DNA of 64,000 bases. Origin: Massilia kyonggiensis. GTDB taxonomy: Bacteria > Pseudomonadota > Gammaproteobacteria > Burkholderiales > Burkholderiaceae_D. The stretch is from contig NZ_JANUGY010000004.1 in NCBI RefSeq assembly GCF_024756235.1, positions 434,001 to 498,000 on the forward strand, given 5' to 3'. Positions 8,594 to 17,815 of the stretch are shown piece by piece (position 1 is the first letter of the stretch; every line of letters starts with the position of its first letter). The notes beneath the pieces are model-generated. The model was not told the origin of the DNA, ran no database searches, and was given only the letters and a program-made list of their open reading frames with translations. The position numbers and the translations under genes were made by a program.

Positions 8594-10768
8594 ATGTCCA
8601 CGTTGTCACGCGCCGCCCTGCTGTCTCTCGCCGTCGTACTCGCTGCCTGCGGCGGCGGCGGGACCGGCGCGCCCGCCCCGGTCGCATCGGCGCCCGCGCC
8701 GGCGGCCGCGGCGGGCCCCGCCATCACGGCCCAGCCGGTGTCGCAATCGGTCGTCGCCGGCCAGGCCGTCACCTTCTCCGTGGCGGCGGACAGCACGGCC
8801 ACCGGCTACCAATGGCAGCGCGACGGCAAGGACATCCCCGGCGCCACGGGCCTCACCTACACGCTCGCCAACCCGCAGGCGGCCGACAACGGCGGCAAAT
8901 TCACGGCCGTCGTCACGGGCACGCGCGGCAGCACCGTCAGCACCGCGGCCGTACTCGGCGTCTCGGTGCCGAAAGGCCTCGCGCTGGTGGCGGGCGACCC
9001 CGGCGGCATCGGCAACCTGGACGGCACGGACGCGCGGCTGGCCCTGCCCGGCCTGCTCGCCATGCAGCCGTCGGGCGCGCTCTACCTCGTCGACGACGTC
9101 GACGGCCTCGCGTTTTCGCCGAGCGTGCGGTCCATCGATCCGGCGACGGGTGCCGTCACGACGCTGGCGCGCGACCCGGCGCTGCACGACGCCCGCGCCA
9201 TCGCCGTCGACGCCGCCGGCAATCTTTACGACGCACCCTGGGCGACCGGGCCGGCGACGGCCATCTACCGGACACCGCCCGGCGGCAAGCGCACGCTGTT
9301 CGCCGGTGCGGTCGGCGAAGCGGGCAGCACGGACGGCGCCGCCGGGGCCGCGCGCTTCACGGAAATCGGCAGCCTCGCGGCGGACGCCGCCGGTAACCTG
9401 TACGTCAACGACGGGGGCAGGACGATCCGCAAGGTGGCGCAGGACGGCACCGTCTCGACGCTCGCGGGCGGCGCCCAGGCGGCATTCCAGCAGATCGGCG
9501 CGCTGGCGTCCGACCCCGCCGGCAACCTGACCCTGATCGACAACGGCCTGCTGCGCGCCGTGTCCGCGGCCGGCGTCGTCACGACCCGCACACTCGTCGT
9601 CGCGGACGGCGGCACGCTGTCCCTCGGCGGCTCGAGCATCACCGTCGACGGCGCGGGCAACGCGTACGTGCTGGAGCACGTGTATCCGCCCAGGGTCCGC
9701 AGGATCGCCCCGGACGGCACGGTGACGACGGCCGGCACCCTGCCCGCCTCCGGTTCCAGCGGCACCCATTACACCAATCTCGTGGCGGACAGCGCCGGCA
9801 ACGTGTACGTGGGCGACGATGCCAGCCAGACGATCCGCCGGGTCGCGGCGGGCAACGTATTCCCGTTCGCGGGCCGCGCCCCCGCGCAGGCGAACGTCGA
9901 CGGCACCGGCATCGCAGCGCAGTTCTCGCTGGCGGGCCTGTCCACGCCCGATCTGCACTTCGAACTGGCGACGGATGCCCAGGGCAACGTCTACGTCGGC
10001 GAAGGGGCCGTGGTCCGCAAGGTGACCCCGGCCGGCGTCGTCACCACGCTGCCCCTGCCGCCCGGTGGCCGCACGCTCGCGTACTACGTGAGCAGCGCAG
10101 CCGTCGACGGCAGCGTGCTGGCGGTGGCGAACGGCGTCGTCTCGCGCATCGACGCGGCGGGCGTCTCCCACTTCATTGCCGGCCAGGCCGGCGTGGCGGG
10201 CGTCGCGGACGGCGTGGGCGCGAAGGCCACGTTTACGAACCCGTCGCGGCTGTTCGAGGACGGCCAGGGCAATATCTGGCTCACGGATACGGTGCCGGGC
10301 ACGATGACCGACGTGGGCGTCAAGACGTACCGCCGCAGGATCGCGCCGGACGGCACCGTCACCACACTGCCCGCCGATACGCGTACGCCGGCCGTCACCA
10401 TCCTGTACTGGGGCCAGGACGGCACGCAATGGGGTGTCGATACCAGTAACCAAAGCGTCGTCCGGATCGCTCCCGACGGCACCCGCACCGTCGTCCGCCC
10501 GGCACGCGAGCTGGTCGACCGCGTGACCGGCCTGACAGTCGACCGCAACGGCAACGTGTACCTGGCCATGCTGGAGGGGAGCACGTTGTACTCCGTCCGC
10601 AAGATCACCCCGGCCGGCAGCGAGACCGTCATCGCGGGCACGCCGGGCGCCGTGGGCGTGCGCGCCGGCACGCCCGGCAGCCTCGGACCGGTCGACGCGA
10701 TCACGGTCGCGCCCGACGGCACGGTCTACGTGATGAGCGAAAACGCGCTGGTGCGCATCCTGCAGTAG
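8594..10768 (+). CDS. Lipoprotein with Ig-like domain and NHL-type beta-propeller repeats
   Basis: This 724-residue protein has a lipoprotein signal with lipobox LAAC (Cys at about 19) followed by a Gly/Ala/Pro linker. Residues about 48-125 form an immunoglobulin-like domain of the type found in bacterial surface proteins (AITAQPVSQSVVAGQAVTFS, YQWQRDGKDIPGA). From about 130 to the end there are repeated propeller blades with the phrases DAAGNLYV, RKVAQDGTVSTLAG, SAGNVYVGD and APDGTVYVMS, typical of NHL/SMP-30-like repeats. Such proteins are usually outer-membrane-anchored and bind ligands; no catalytic motif is visible. A start codon preceded by AGGAG fits. It stands alone, with 77 bp before and 91 bp after. 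Confidence 0.8.
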   Translation: MSTLSRAALLSLAVVLAACGGGGTGAPAPVASAPAPAAAAGPAITAQPVSQSVVAGQAVTFSVAADSTATGYQWQRDGKDIPGATGLTYTLANPQAADNGGKFTAVVTGTRGSTVSTAAVLGVSVPKGLALVAGDPGGIGNLDGTDARLALPGLLAMQPSGALYLVDDVDGLAFSPSVRSIDPATGAVTTLARDPALHDARAIAVDAAGNLYDAPWATGPATAIYRTPPGGKRTLFAGAVGEAGSTDGAAGAARFTEIGSLAADAAGNLYVNDGGRTIRKVAQDGTVSTLAGGAQAAFQQIGALASDPAGNLTLIDNGLLRAVSAAGVVTTRTLVVADGGTLSLGGSSITVDGAGNAYVLEHVYPPRVRRIAPDGTVTTAGTLPASGSSGTHYTNLVADSAGNVYVGDDASQTIRRVAAGNVFPFAGRAPAQANVDGTGIAAQFSLAGLSTPDLHFELATDAQGNVYVGEGAVVRKVTPAGVVTTLPLPPGGRTLAYYVSSAAVDGSVLAVANGVVSRIDAAGVSHFIAGQAGVAGVADGVGAKATFTNPSRLFEDGQGNIWLTDTVPGTMTDVGVKTYRRRIAPDGTVTTLPADTRTPAVTILYWGQDGTQWGVDTSNQSVVRIAPDGTRTVVRPARELVDRVTGLTVDRNGNVYLAMLEGSTLYSVRKITPAGSETVIAGTPGAVGVRAGTPGSLGPVDAITVAPDGTVYVMSENALVRILQ

Positions 10769-10859
10769 CGGACCGGCGCCTTTGCAAAGATTTACACAAA
10801 CCGTGAGCACCTTGACGGCCGCCGCCTACATACTCCGGCGCAGGAACCGACACGAGACC

Positions 10860-11036
10860 ATGCACCTGCCCGCCCTGCCCTACAAACAGCTCGCCGCCAG
10901 CCTCGCACTGGCCGTGCCCATGCTCCTCGCGTCGCGCAGCGGCGCCGACATCGTGCCGGTGCGCGCCCCGCTCGTGCGCGTCGCGACCGCACCGTTACCC
11001 GTGCACCCTGCGCCCGGGGCGCCGCAGTCGCGATGA
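10860..11036 (+). CDS. Small hypothetical protein, translationally coupled to the next gene
   Basis: This 58-codon frame starts MHLPALPYKQLAASLALAVP and has one short hydrophobic stretch (about 10-25) followed by an Arg/Pro/Ala-rich tail. Its stop overlaps the ATG of the downstream membrane protein (ATGA at 11033-11036), which is the main reason to call it real. It may be a small exported or membrane peptide, or a leader frame that couples translation. There is no recognisable family. Confidence 0.45.
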   Translation: MHLPALPYKQLAASLALAVPMLLASRSGADIVPVRAPLVRVATAPLPVHPAPGAPQSR

Positions 11037-12070
11037 ACATCCTGCTCCGCCTCGTGCTCGCCTGGCTCGCGCTGGCCTGGTCCGGCAGCGCCGCGGCGTC
11101 CGGCTCGGAAGTCCTGCTCGAGTTCCGCGAGGACGCCGTGCTGGCCGAACTGCGCCTGCCGCTGCGCGACCTCGCGGCGGCGCTGGGACGGCCGCTGCCG
11201 GCCTCGCCGCTGCCCGTGCGGGGGCGACTGCACATGGAACTCGCGCGCTATCTCGGCGCGCACATCGATCCCGTCACCGTCGACGGCCGCCACTGGTGGG
11301 TGGAACTCGCGGACATGCGCGTCGCCGTCGATGCCGAGCCGCGCGTCCTCGTCGCACACGCCGTCCTCGTGCCGCCCGCCGGCGCCAGCGCGCGCCGCTT
11401 CGTGCTCGGCTACGACGCCATCGCGCGCGAACTGCCCGGCCACGCCACCCGCCTGGCCATCCGCAGCGACTGGCACGGCGGCGTGCTCGCAAGCCGCCCG
11501 GCCACCATCGCGCTGCTGGACGCGCCGCGCGGCCGCGTCGCCGTCGACCGCGACCATGGCAGCGCGTGGCGCGGCTGGCTGGCCGTCGGCAGGCTGGGCG
11601 TGCGCCAGGCGACGGACGCCGGGCGCTACCTGCTGCTCCTGCTCGTGCTGGCCGTGCCGGCGGCCGTCCGTTCGCCGGCGCTGCTGGCGCGCATCGGCGC
11701 CGCGTTCGCGCTGGGGCAGGCGCTCGCGCTGCTGGCGAGTGCACCCGGCTGGTTCCGGCTGCCCGCAGACATCCTCGACGCCCTTGCCGCGGGCGCCCTC
11801 GTGCTGGCGGCCGTGCACGCGATGCGGCCGGTGTTCGCGGGCCGCGAGACGTGGTACGCCACCGGCTGCGGCCTGCTGTACGGCCTGGCCGCCGCCGGCA
11901 CCGTCGGCGCGCTCGACCTGGACGGCTGGCAGCTGGCCGCCGCGATCCTCGCGTTCGCCGCTGGCTCCGCGCTGGCGCAGGCGGCGCTGCTGGCCGCCGC
12001 GCTCGGCATTGTCGCCGGCGCGTGCCTCGTCATGCGCGGCCGAACGGCCTGGTCGCCCGCGAAGCGCTGA
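11033..12070 (+). CDS. Exported-domain multi-pass membrane protein, HupE/UreJ-like
   Basis: This 345-residue protein has a signal peptide (1-22), an extracytoplasmic domain of about 170 residues that starts EVLLEFREDAVLAELRLPL, and then five or six closely packed membrane helices from about 200 to 335. This layout resembles the HupE/UreJ_2 group of membrane proteins found in many proteobacteria. The histidine-rich GxDHxLF motif of classical HupE/UreJ, linked to nickel or metal handling, is not preserved here: the equivalent stretch reads TDAGRYLLLLLVL. A metal-transport role therefore cannot be claimed. The gene is coupled to the small frame upstream by a four-base overlap and converges on the dehydrogenase gene. 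Confidence 0.6.
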   Translation: MNILLRLVLAWLALAWSGSAAASGSEVLLEFREDAVLAELRLPLRDLAAALGRPLPASPLPVRGRLHMELARYLGAHIDPVTVDGRHWWVELADMRVAVDAEPRVLVAHAVLVPPAGASARRFVLGYDAIARELPGHATRLAIRSDWHGGVLASRPATIALLDAPRGRVAVDRDHGSAWRGWLAVGRLGVRQATDAGRYLLLLLVLAVPAAVRSPALLARIGAAFALGQALALLASAPGWFRLPADILDALAAGALVLAAVHAMRPVFAGRETWYATGCGLLYGLAAAGTVGALDLDGWQLAAAILAFAAGSALAQAALLAAALGIVAGACLVMRGRTAWSPAKR

Positions 12071-12901
12071 TCACGCGTCGGTCGACGCCGCGAGCGCCTC
12101 CTGTGCCTCCAGCGCGTCCAGGCGGTCCCTCAGTTGCCCCCGCATTGCCTGCCACGCGTCGCTGCCCAGCACGAGCCGGCGCGGCGCCGGCTGCTCGTCC
12201 ACGCTTGCGATCATCCGCTCGACCATCCGCACCGGATCGCCGGGCGGTACCGCGGTGCGTGCTTCCAGCATGCGGCGCGCGTGGCTGGCCGGCGAGCCGT
12301 CGTATGCCTCGATCCGCGCCGCCAGCCGTGCGCCGCCGTAGCGGAACGCCGTGCGTGCGCCGCCCGGTTCGACGAGCGTGCAGCCGATCCCGAACGGTTC
12401 GACCTCCCGGGCCAGCGCGTCGACGAAGCCTTCGATCCCCCATTTCCCCGCGTGGTACAGTGCCGCGCCCGGGAAGGCTGCCTGGCCGCCGACGGACGAC
12501 ACCTGCAGGATGCGCCCGCCGCCCTGGCGGCGCAGGTGCGGCAGCGCCGCGCGCAGCAGCTGGATCGGTCCGAGCAGATTCGTCCCGATCTGGTGCTGTA
12601 CCTCCTCGTCGCTGCATTCCTCGGCCGCGCCGAACAGGCCATATCCCGCGTTGCTCACGACGACGTCGATACGGCCGAGCGCCCCGAACGCAGCATCCAC
12701 CGTCCGCCGGACGGCCGCCAGGTCCGTCATCTCCAGCGGCGCCACCCACAACCGGTCGCCGTAGCGCGCCTGCAGGTCCGCCACGGCGTCCGGCCGCCGT
12801 GAGGTGCCCGCCACGCGGTCGCCCCGCGCCAGCAGCTGCGCCGCCATCTCTTTACCGAATCCGCTGCTCACACCGGTGATCAGCCACGTACGTCCTGTCA
12901 T
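12071..12901 (-). CDS. Short-chain dehydrogenase/reductase (SDR)
   Basis: This 276-residue protein is a classical SDR. It has the nucleotide-binding TGVSSGFG near the N-terminus, the NAG motif in VVSNAGYG, the catalytic Ser in QVSSVGGQ and the Tyr/Lys pair in YHAGK. It should carry out NAD(P)-dependent oxidation or reduction of an alcohol or carbonyl; the substrate is not evident. The start MTGRTW follows AAGGAG at good spacing. The frame is open 95 codons further upstream, but that would run through the divergent regulator's promoter and 5' coding region. It lies back to back with the AraC-type gene, which may control it. Confidence 0.88.
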   Translation of the reverse strand: MTGRTWLITGVSSGFGKEMAAQLLARGDRVAGTSRRPDAVADLQARYGDRLWVAPLEMTDLAAVRRTVDAAFGALGRIDVVVSNAGYGLFGAAEECSDEEVQHQIGTNLLGPIQLLRAALPHLRRQGGGRILQVSSVGGQAAFPGAALYHAGKWGIEGFVDALAREVEPFGIGCTLVEPGGARTAFRYGGARLAARIEAYDGSPASHARRMLEARTAVPPGDPVRMVERMIASVDEQPAPRRLVLGSDAWQAMRGQLRDRLDALEAQEALAASTDA

Positions 12902-12983
12902 GCAATTCTCCTTCTTACACATGCGTGGCCCCACTGGCCAGGCGTCGAAGACGGCAGCATAATGGGCACCGGCGAGATTTTGA

Positions 12984-13967
12984 ATGCGTGAACTAAGCAA
13001 AATTATGTTTGAAAATCCAGACCTCGACGTCGACCTGTTGTCCCACCTGCTGACCCTCGTGCGGGCCCGCTCGACGCTCTCCGGCGGGCTCATCGCTGGC
13101 GGCGCCTGGGCGGTCGCGTTCCCGGCCACTTCGCAAGTCAAGTTCTGGGGCGTGCGGCGCGGATCCGCTTGCGTGGACTTCGGCACGGGCGACCCATTGC
13201 GGCTGGATGCCGGCGACGTCGTGCTGTTTCACGCGCCGGGCCCGCACGTGCTGGCCGGGATGGCGGACGCGCAACCTGTTCCGCTTGGGGATCTCACCGA
13301 GCGCCGGGCCGGCGCGGTCCTCCGCCATGGCGACACCGACGAATTCTTCATGATCGGCGGGAAGGTCGATCTCGACGACAGCTGCGCACCGCTGCTGTTC
13401 GGCGGCCTGCCGTCCGTCCTCCGGCTGCCGCCGGACGCACCGCAGGCCCGCCAGGTGCACTGGATCCTCGACCGCCTCGTCGCCGAACGCGATGCAGCCC
13501 TGCCCGGAGCCGACGCCGTGTGCGTGCAGCTCGCCCAACTGATGCTGATCGAGATCCTGCGCGCGCACGTGGCCGATGCGGACCGGCTCGCGACAGGCTA
13601 TTTCCGGGCCGGCGCCGACCGCCGTCTGGCGCCGGCCCTGCGCCTGCTGCATGCGGATCCGGGGCGCGCGTGGCGCCTGCCCGAGCTGGCCGCGGCCTGC
13701 GCGATGTCGCGTTCGGGCTTCGCGGCACGCTTCAAGGCGGTCGCCGGTACGAGCCCCGTGCAATACCTGACGGAGCTGCGCATGCGGCTGGCCGGGCGGC
13801 GGCTGCGCGACGGCGCCACGGTGGCGCAGCTCGCGGCGGAATACGGCTACGGCTCAGAGAGTGCGTTCAGCCACGCATTCAAACGGGTGCTGGGCCACGC
13901 ACCACGCCACGAACGGTCCGCGCGGCCTTATACTGGCCGCTGTTCCCAACCGCCAAGGAAGTCATGA
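12984..13967 (+). CDS. AraC-family transcriptional regulator with N-terminal cupin-like domain
   Basis: This 327-residue protein has an N-terminal effector domain of about 190 residues with a cupin-like pattern (GVRRGSACVDFG, LDAGDVVLFHAPGPHVLAG). The C-terminal double helix-turn-helix of the AraC/XylS family spans about 215-315 (MSRSGFAARFKAVAGTSPVQ and AEYGYGSESAFSHAFKR). It is divergent from the SDR gene 82 bp away and its stop overlaps the start of the CocE-type hydrolase (ATGA), so it probably regulates the SDR and is co-expressed with the hydrolase. An internal ATG at codon 8 is a possible alternative start; the first ATG has the better purine-rich upstream sequence. Confidence 0.88.
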   Translation: MRELSKIMFENPDLDVDLLSHLLTLVRARSTLSGGLIAGGAWAVAFPATSQVKFWGVRRGSACVDFGTGDPLRLDAGDVVLFHAPGPHVLAGMADAQPVPLGDLTERRAGAVLRHGDTDEFFMIGGKVDLDDSCAPLLFGGLPSVLRLPPDAPQARQVHWILDRLVAERDAALPGADAVCVQLAQLMLIEILRAHVADADRLATGYFRAGADRRLAPALRLLHADPGRAWRLPELAAACAMSRSGFAARFKAVAGTSPVQYLTELRMRLAGRRLRDGATVAQLAAEYGYGSESAFSHAFKRVLGHAPRHERSARPYTGRCSQPPRKS

Positions 13968-15922
13968 CCCGTCGCTCCCTGCCCGCACGCCTGCCCCTGC
14001 TTACCCTGCTGGTGGCCTTCGCGTGCACCGCCCTGCCCCCGGCCGCCGTTCACGCGGCCGAGGAAGCGAAGCCCGCCCCGCGCGACCTGCGCGAAACGTA
14101 CACGAAGTACGAATACCGCATCCCGATGCGCGACGGGACGAAGCTGTTCACCGTCGTCTACGTGCCGAAGGATGCGTCGAAGACGTACCCGTTCCTCGTC
14201 AACCGCACCCCGTACGGCGCGGGCGTGCAGGCCGAGGGGGAGCTGCACTACGGCGAGGACTGGTTCCCGAAACAGATCGGGCCGTCGAAGGAATTCGAGG
14301 ACGCGGGCTACATCTTCGTCAAGCAGGACGTGCGCGGTCGCTACATGTCGGAGGGTAAGTGGCAGGAGATGACGCCGCACGCGAACCCGCGGCGCGCCGC
14401 CGGCGAAGGGCAGGAAAGCCAGGACATGTACGACACCATGGAATGGCTGCTGAAGCACGTCCCGAACAACAACGGCAAGGCCGGCATCTACGGCATCAGC
14501 TACCCGGGCTTCTACACGTCCGCGAGCATCATCGATTCGCACCCGGCAATCAAGGCCGCGTCGCCGCAGGCGCCCGTGACGGACCTGTACATGGGCGACG
14601 ATTCATACCACGGCGGCGCCTTCATGCTGGCCGCGAACTTCGGCTTCTATTCGTCGTTCACCGAACAGCAGAACCCGACGCCGCTGCCGAAAACGTGGGC
14701 CGACTTCGACTACGGCGCGGCCGACTCGTACGACTTCTTCCTGAAGCACCGCACGCTGTCGAACATCCTCGGCACCCTGACGGACAAACAGCGCGCCCTG
14801 CTCGCGCCGACGATCGAGCACGACACCTACGACAGCTTCTGGCAGACGCGCGCCATCGCCCCGCACCTGAAGAACGTGAAGGCGGCCGTGCTGACGGTGG
14901 GCGGCTGGTTCGACGCGGAAGATCCGCAAGGCCCGTTCACGACGTACCACGCGATCAGGAAGAACAACCCCGGCATCTTCAACGGCCTCGTGATGGGCCC
15001 GTGGGTACATGGCGGGTGGGCGCGCTACGACGGCAAGCAGCTGGGCCGCGTGTCGTTCGACAGCAAGACGGGCGAGTACTTCCGCCAGCACATCCAGTTC
15101 CCGTTCTTCGAACAGCAGCTCAAGGGCGTCAAGCCCGCGCAGCCCATCGCCGAAGTGACGGCGTTCGAGACCGGCTCCAACGTGTGGCGCCGCTACACCG
15201 CCTGGCCGCCCGTCCAGGCGAAGGCACGCACCCTGTACTTCGGCCCGAACGGCACGCTGACGTGGCAGCAACCCGCCGCGGGCGCCGGCTTCGACGAATA
15301 CGTGTCCGACCCGAACAAGCCCGTGCCGTACATCGGCTACCCGGCCACGTCGGTGCCGCAGGAATACATGGTGTCGGACCAGCGCTTCGCCGCCACGCGC
15401 CCGGACGTCCTCGTGTACCGGAGCGAGGTGCTGGAGGAAGACGTCACGGTCGCCGGCCCCGTCACGCCGAAGCTGTTCGTGTCGACCACGGGCACCGATT
15501 CGGACTGGGTCGTGAAGCTGATCGACGTGTACCCGGCCGAGTATCCGAACGGCGAACAGCCGCCTCGTGGCAACGACGTGGCGCCGCCGCGCGGCACGAT
15601 GGCTGGCTACCAGCAGCTCGTACGGGGGAATCCGCTGCGCGGCAAGTTCCGCAACGGCTACGAGCATCCGGAGCCGTTCGTGCCCGGCAAGGTGGAGGCG
15701 ATCAGCTACCACCTGGGCGACGTCAACCACACGTTCCGGCGCGGCCACCGCATCATGGTGCAGGTGCAGAGTTCCTGGTTCCCGCTCGTCGACCTGAACC
15801 CGCAGACATTCGTCACGATCCCGAAGGCGAAGCCGGAAGACTTCAAGGCGGCCACGCAGCGCGTCTACCACGCCGCGCAGACGCCGTCAGGCCTGCAGCT
15901 GCTGGTCCTGCCGGCGCACTGA
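13964..15922 (+). CDS. CocE/NonD-type alpha/beta hydrolase (X-Pro dipeptidyl-peptidase/alpha-amino-acid ester hydrolase family)
   Basis: This 652-residue protein has a signal peptide (about 1-33, ending AAVHAAEEA), so it is probably periplasmic. The alpha/beta hydrolase domain covers about 45-380, with the nucleophile elbow GISYPGF (catalytic Ser) and the His motif GPWVHGGWAR. A C-terminal jelly-roll domain of the PepX_C type follows (about 410-645, with HTFRRGHRIMVQVQSSWFP). Family members hydrolyse acyl bonds of amino-acid esters, beta-lactams, cocaine-like esters or X-Pro peptides; the exact substrate is not determinable. The start overlaps the AraC gene's stop, with AAGGAAG upstream. The 3' end overlaps the convergent diguanylate cyclase gene by 36 bp. 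Confidence 0.85.
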   Translation: MTRRSLPARLPLLTLLVAFACTALPPAAVHAAEEAKPAPRDLRETYTKYEYRIPMRDGTKLFTVVYVPKDASKTYPFLVNRTPYGAGVQAEGELHYGEDWFPKQIGPSKEFEDAGYIFVKQDVRGRYMSEGKWQEMTPHANPRRAAGEGQESQDMYDTMEWLLKHVPNNNGKAGIYGISYPGFYTSASIIDSHPAIKAASPQAPVTDLYMGDDSYHGGAFMLAANFGFYSSFTEQQNPTPLPKTWADFDYGAADSYDFFLKHRTLSNILGTLTDKQRALLAPTIEHDTYDSFWQTRAIAPHLKNVKAAVLTVGGWFDAEDPQGPFTTYHAIRKNNPGIFNGLVMGPWVHGGWARYDGKQLGRVSFDSKTGEYFRQHIQFPFFEQQLKGVKPAQPIAEVTAFETGSNVWRRYTAWPPVQAKARTLYFGPNGTLTWQQPAAGAGFDEYVSDPNKPVPYIGYPATSVPQEYMVSDQRFAATRPDVLVYRSEVLEEDVTVAGPVTPKLFVSTTGTDSDWVVKLIDVYPAEYPNGEQPPRGNDVAPPRGTMAGYQQLVRGNPLRGKFRNGYEHPEPFVPGKVEAISYHLGDVNHTFRRGHRIMVQVQSSWFPLVDLNPQTFVTIPKAKPEDFKAATQRVYHAAQTPSGLQLLVLPAH

Positions 15923-17815
15923 GTCCGGCGCCAGCCGCATGCTGCGGGCCACCGCGCCCGTCGCGTCGGCAACGTCGAGATAAGCGCAGCGGCGGCCGTC
16001 CTGCTTGCCCCGGTACAGGGCCTGGTCGGCCAGCGCCAGCGCGTGCTGCCAGTCGATGGCGTCGTCGCCGCCGGCCGGCAGCGACAGCGCGCCGGCCGTG
16101 ATGGTGACGGCCAGCCGCTGGCCGCCCGCGGTGGTCACGGGCGTCGCCGCCACCGCGGCCAAGAGCGCACGCACGAGGTCCGCGTGACCGGTGGCGTCGC
16201 CTCCGTCCATGTGCACGAGGAATTCCTCGCCGCCCCAGCGCAGCACGGTGCTGCGCCCGTCCACCGCCGCGCGCAGCCGCCGCGCCACTTCCACGAGCAC
16301 CTCGTCGCCGGCCGCGTGGCCCAGGCGGTCGTTGATCGTCTTGAAATGGTCGATGTCGAGCAGGACGAAGCAGCGGCCCGGTCCCGGCGCGCGGGCCGCC
16401 ATCGCGTCGCGGAACGAGCGGCGGTTCAATAATCCGGTGAGTGCGTCGTGCGTCGAGTGGAACGCCAGTTCCCCGTTCAGTTCGCGCAGGCGGGCACTCG
16501 TGCGCACGGAGCGCCGGTACAGCCGCCACACGAAGCCGCACAGCACGAGCGCGACGCCCGCGCCGCCCGTGGCGACCAGCTGCCACGCGCGGCGCTTGCG
16601 GATCTGCGCGTCCTTCATCGCATTCTCGCGCCGCAGGCCCTCGATCTGGATGGCGCGGCGCTGCGCCTCGAACTGCTCGTGCAGCACTTTGGCCGTGTTC
16701 TCGTGTTCCGCCGCCGCGAGCTTCGCGGCCACGTGGTGATGTTCCTGCAGCGCCTGCAACGCCTGGCGCACCAGCCCCGCCTTTTCCAGCATGCGGCTCT
16801 TTTCGAGCAGCATGTTCGCGAGGTCCGGCTCGGCCTTGTCCGCACGCTCTTCCGCCAGTACGCGGTCGATGTAGACGAGACTATCGGCCACGTGGCCCTG
16901 TCCGGCCAGCGCGAACCCGAGGTTCGCCTCGGCGATGCGGCGCGTGGCCGGATCGCCCGCCTGCACGGCCAGCGGCAGCGCCGCGCGTGCCGCGCGCTCG
17001 GCTTCCACGTAGTTGCCGTCCTCGAGCCAGCTGTCGGCGATGTTGCCGAGCGCGTTCGCTTCGAACAGGGTCAGGCCGTGCGCGTGCGCGATCTGCAGGC
17101 CCTTGAAGTACGCGACACGGCCCCGGTCCGGATGGCCCTGCATGACGTGGGCAATGCCCTCGACCACGAACCGGCGCACGGCGGATGGCGGGGACAGCGC
17201 GCCGCCGTCCGGGCCGATCGTCGCCAGCGTCGACAACACCTTGTCCGGCGCGCGCGTGTAGATGTACACCTTCGCGATGGCCAGCCGCAGGCCGTTCACC
17301 GTGGGGTCGAGCAACTCCGGATGCTGGCGCGCCGTCTCGAGCGCCTTCAGGTAGTGGCTGTGCGCGAAATCGAACTGTCCCAGTTTCACGTACGCGTCGC
17401 CGTAGGCCTGCTGCAGCGCCGCCGTGAACGCGGGCTCGCGCAGGTTCGCGTTGCGGATGTCGATATCGTTCACGGCGGCCAGCGTCGCGGCCCGCGCCAG
17501 CTGGCCGAGCGCGGCGTTGAGCGCGTCGCCCTGCGCCCGCGCCATTTTCACGATGCGCTCGGCGGCCTCGCCCGCTGCCTCGGTGTCCCCGTGGTCCGCA
17601 TAGGCCCGCCGCAGCAGGTGCAGGTAGGCGATCCGTTCCGGGTAGGCATCCGCCATCAGGGCGTTCTGCGCGGCCAGCAGGGCCGGCAGCGCACCGGCGT
17701 CCGCGCTGCGCACGAGGCCTTCCAGCCGCGCCAGTTGTCCCGGCTCGGCGGCGGCGCCCGCGCCCGGCGCCGCCAGGCCGAGCGCCAGCAGCACCGCCGG
17801 CGCAAGCCGCTTCAT
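15887..17815 (-). CDS. TPR-repeat diguanylate cyclase (GGDEF)
   Basis: This 642-residue protein has a signal peptide (1-22) and a helical TPR-like region (about 25-370). A coiled-coil stretch (about 375-430, rich in Glu, Gln and Arg) precedes one membrane helix (WQLVATGGAGVALVLCGFVW), and a C-terminal GGDEF domain follows (about 480-620). The active site reads WGGEEF and the metal-binding segment LDIDHFKTIND, so it should make c-di-GMP from two GTP. The inhibitory I-site RxxD is absent; the residues five before GGEEF read DGRS. The periplasmic TPR part probably senses a ligand or partner. Its start overlaps the stop of the upstream EAL gene by four bases, so synthesis and breakdown enzymes are co-translated. 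The frame is open far upstream, but that is shadow of the EAL gene. Confidence 0.88.
   Translation of the reverse strand: MKRLAPAVLLALGLAAPGAGAAAEPGQLARLEGLVRSADAGALPALLAAQNALMADAYPERIAYLHLLRRAYADHGDTEAAGEAAERIVKMARAQGDALNAALGQLARAATLAAVNDIDIRNANLREPAFTAALQQAYGDAYVKLGQFDFAHSHYLKALETARQHPELLDPTVNGLRLAIAKVYIYTRAPDKVLSTLATIGPDGGALSPPSAVRRFVVEGIAHVMQGHPDRGRVAYFKGLQIAHAHGLTLFEANALGNIADSWLEDGNYVEAERAARAALPLAVQAGDPATRRIAEANLGFALAGQGHVADSLVYIDRVLAEERADKAEPDLANMLLEKSRMLEKAGLVRQALQALQEHHHVAAKLAAAEHENTAKVLHEQFEAQRRAIQIEGLRRENAMKDAQIRKRRAWQLVATGGAGVALVLCGFVWRLYRRSVRTSARLRELNGELAFHSTHDALTGLLNRRSFRDAMAARAPGPGRCFVLLDIDHFKTINDRLGHAAGDEVLVEVARRLRAAVDGRSTVLRWGGEEFLVHMDGGDATGHADLVRALLAAVAATPVTTAGGQRLAVTITAGALSLPAGGDDAIDWQHALALADQALYRGKQDGRRCAYLDVADATGAVARSMRLAPDSVRRQDQQLQA

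Noticed and set aside
11033..12070. Calling the membrane protein a nickel or hydrogenase-linked HupE
   Set aside because: The His-containing GxDHxLF motif is not preserved, and no hydrogenase or urease genes are nearby.
12902..13186. Longer SDR protein with 95 extra N-terminal residues
   Set aside because: The extension would cross the divergent AraC promoter and its 5' coding region, and it lacks SDR features; a clear ribosome binding site precedes the start at 12901.
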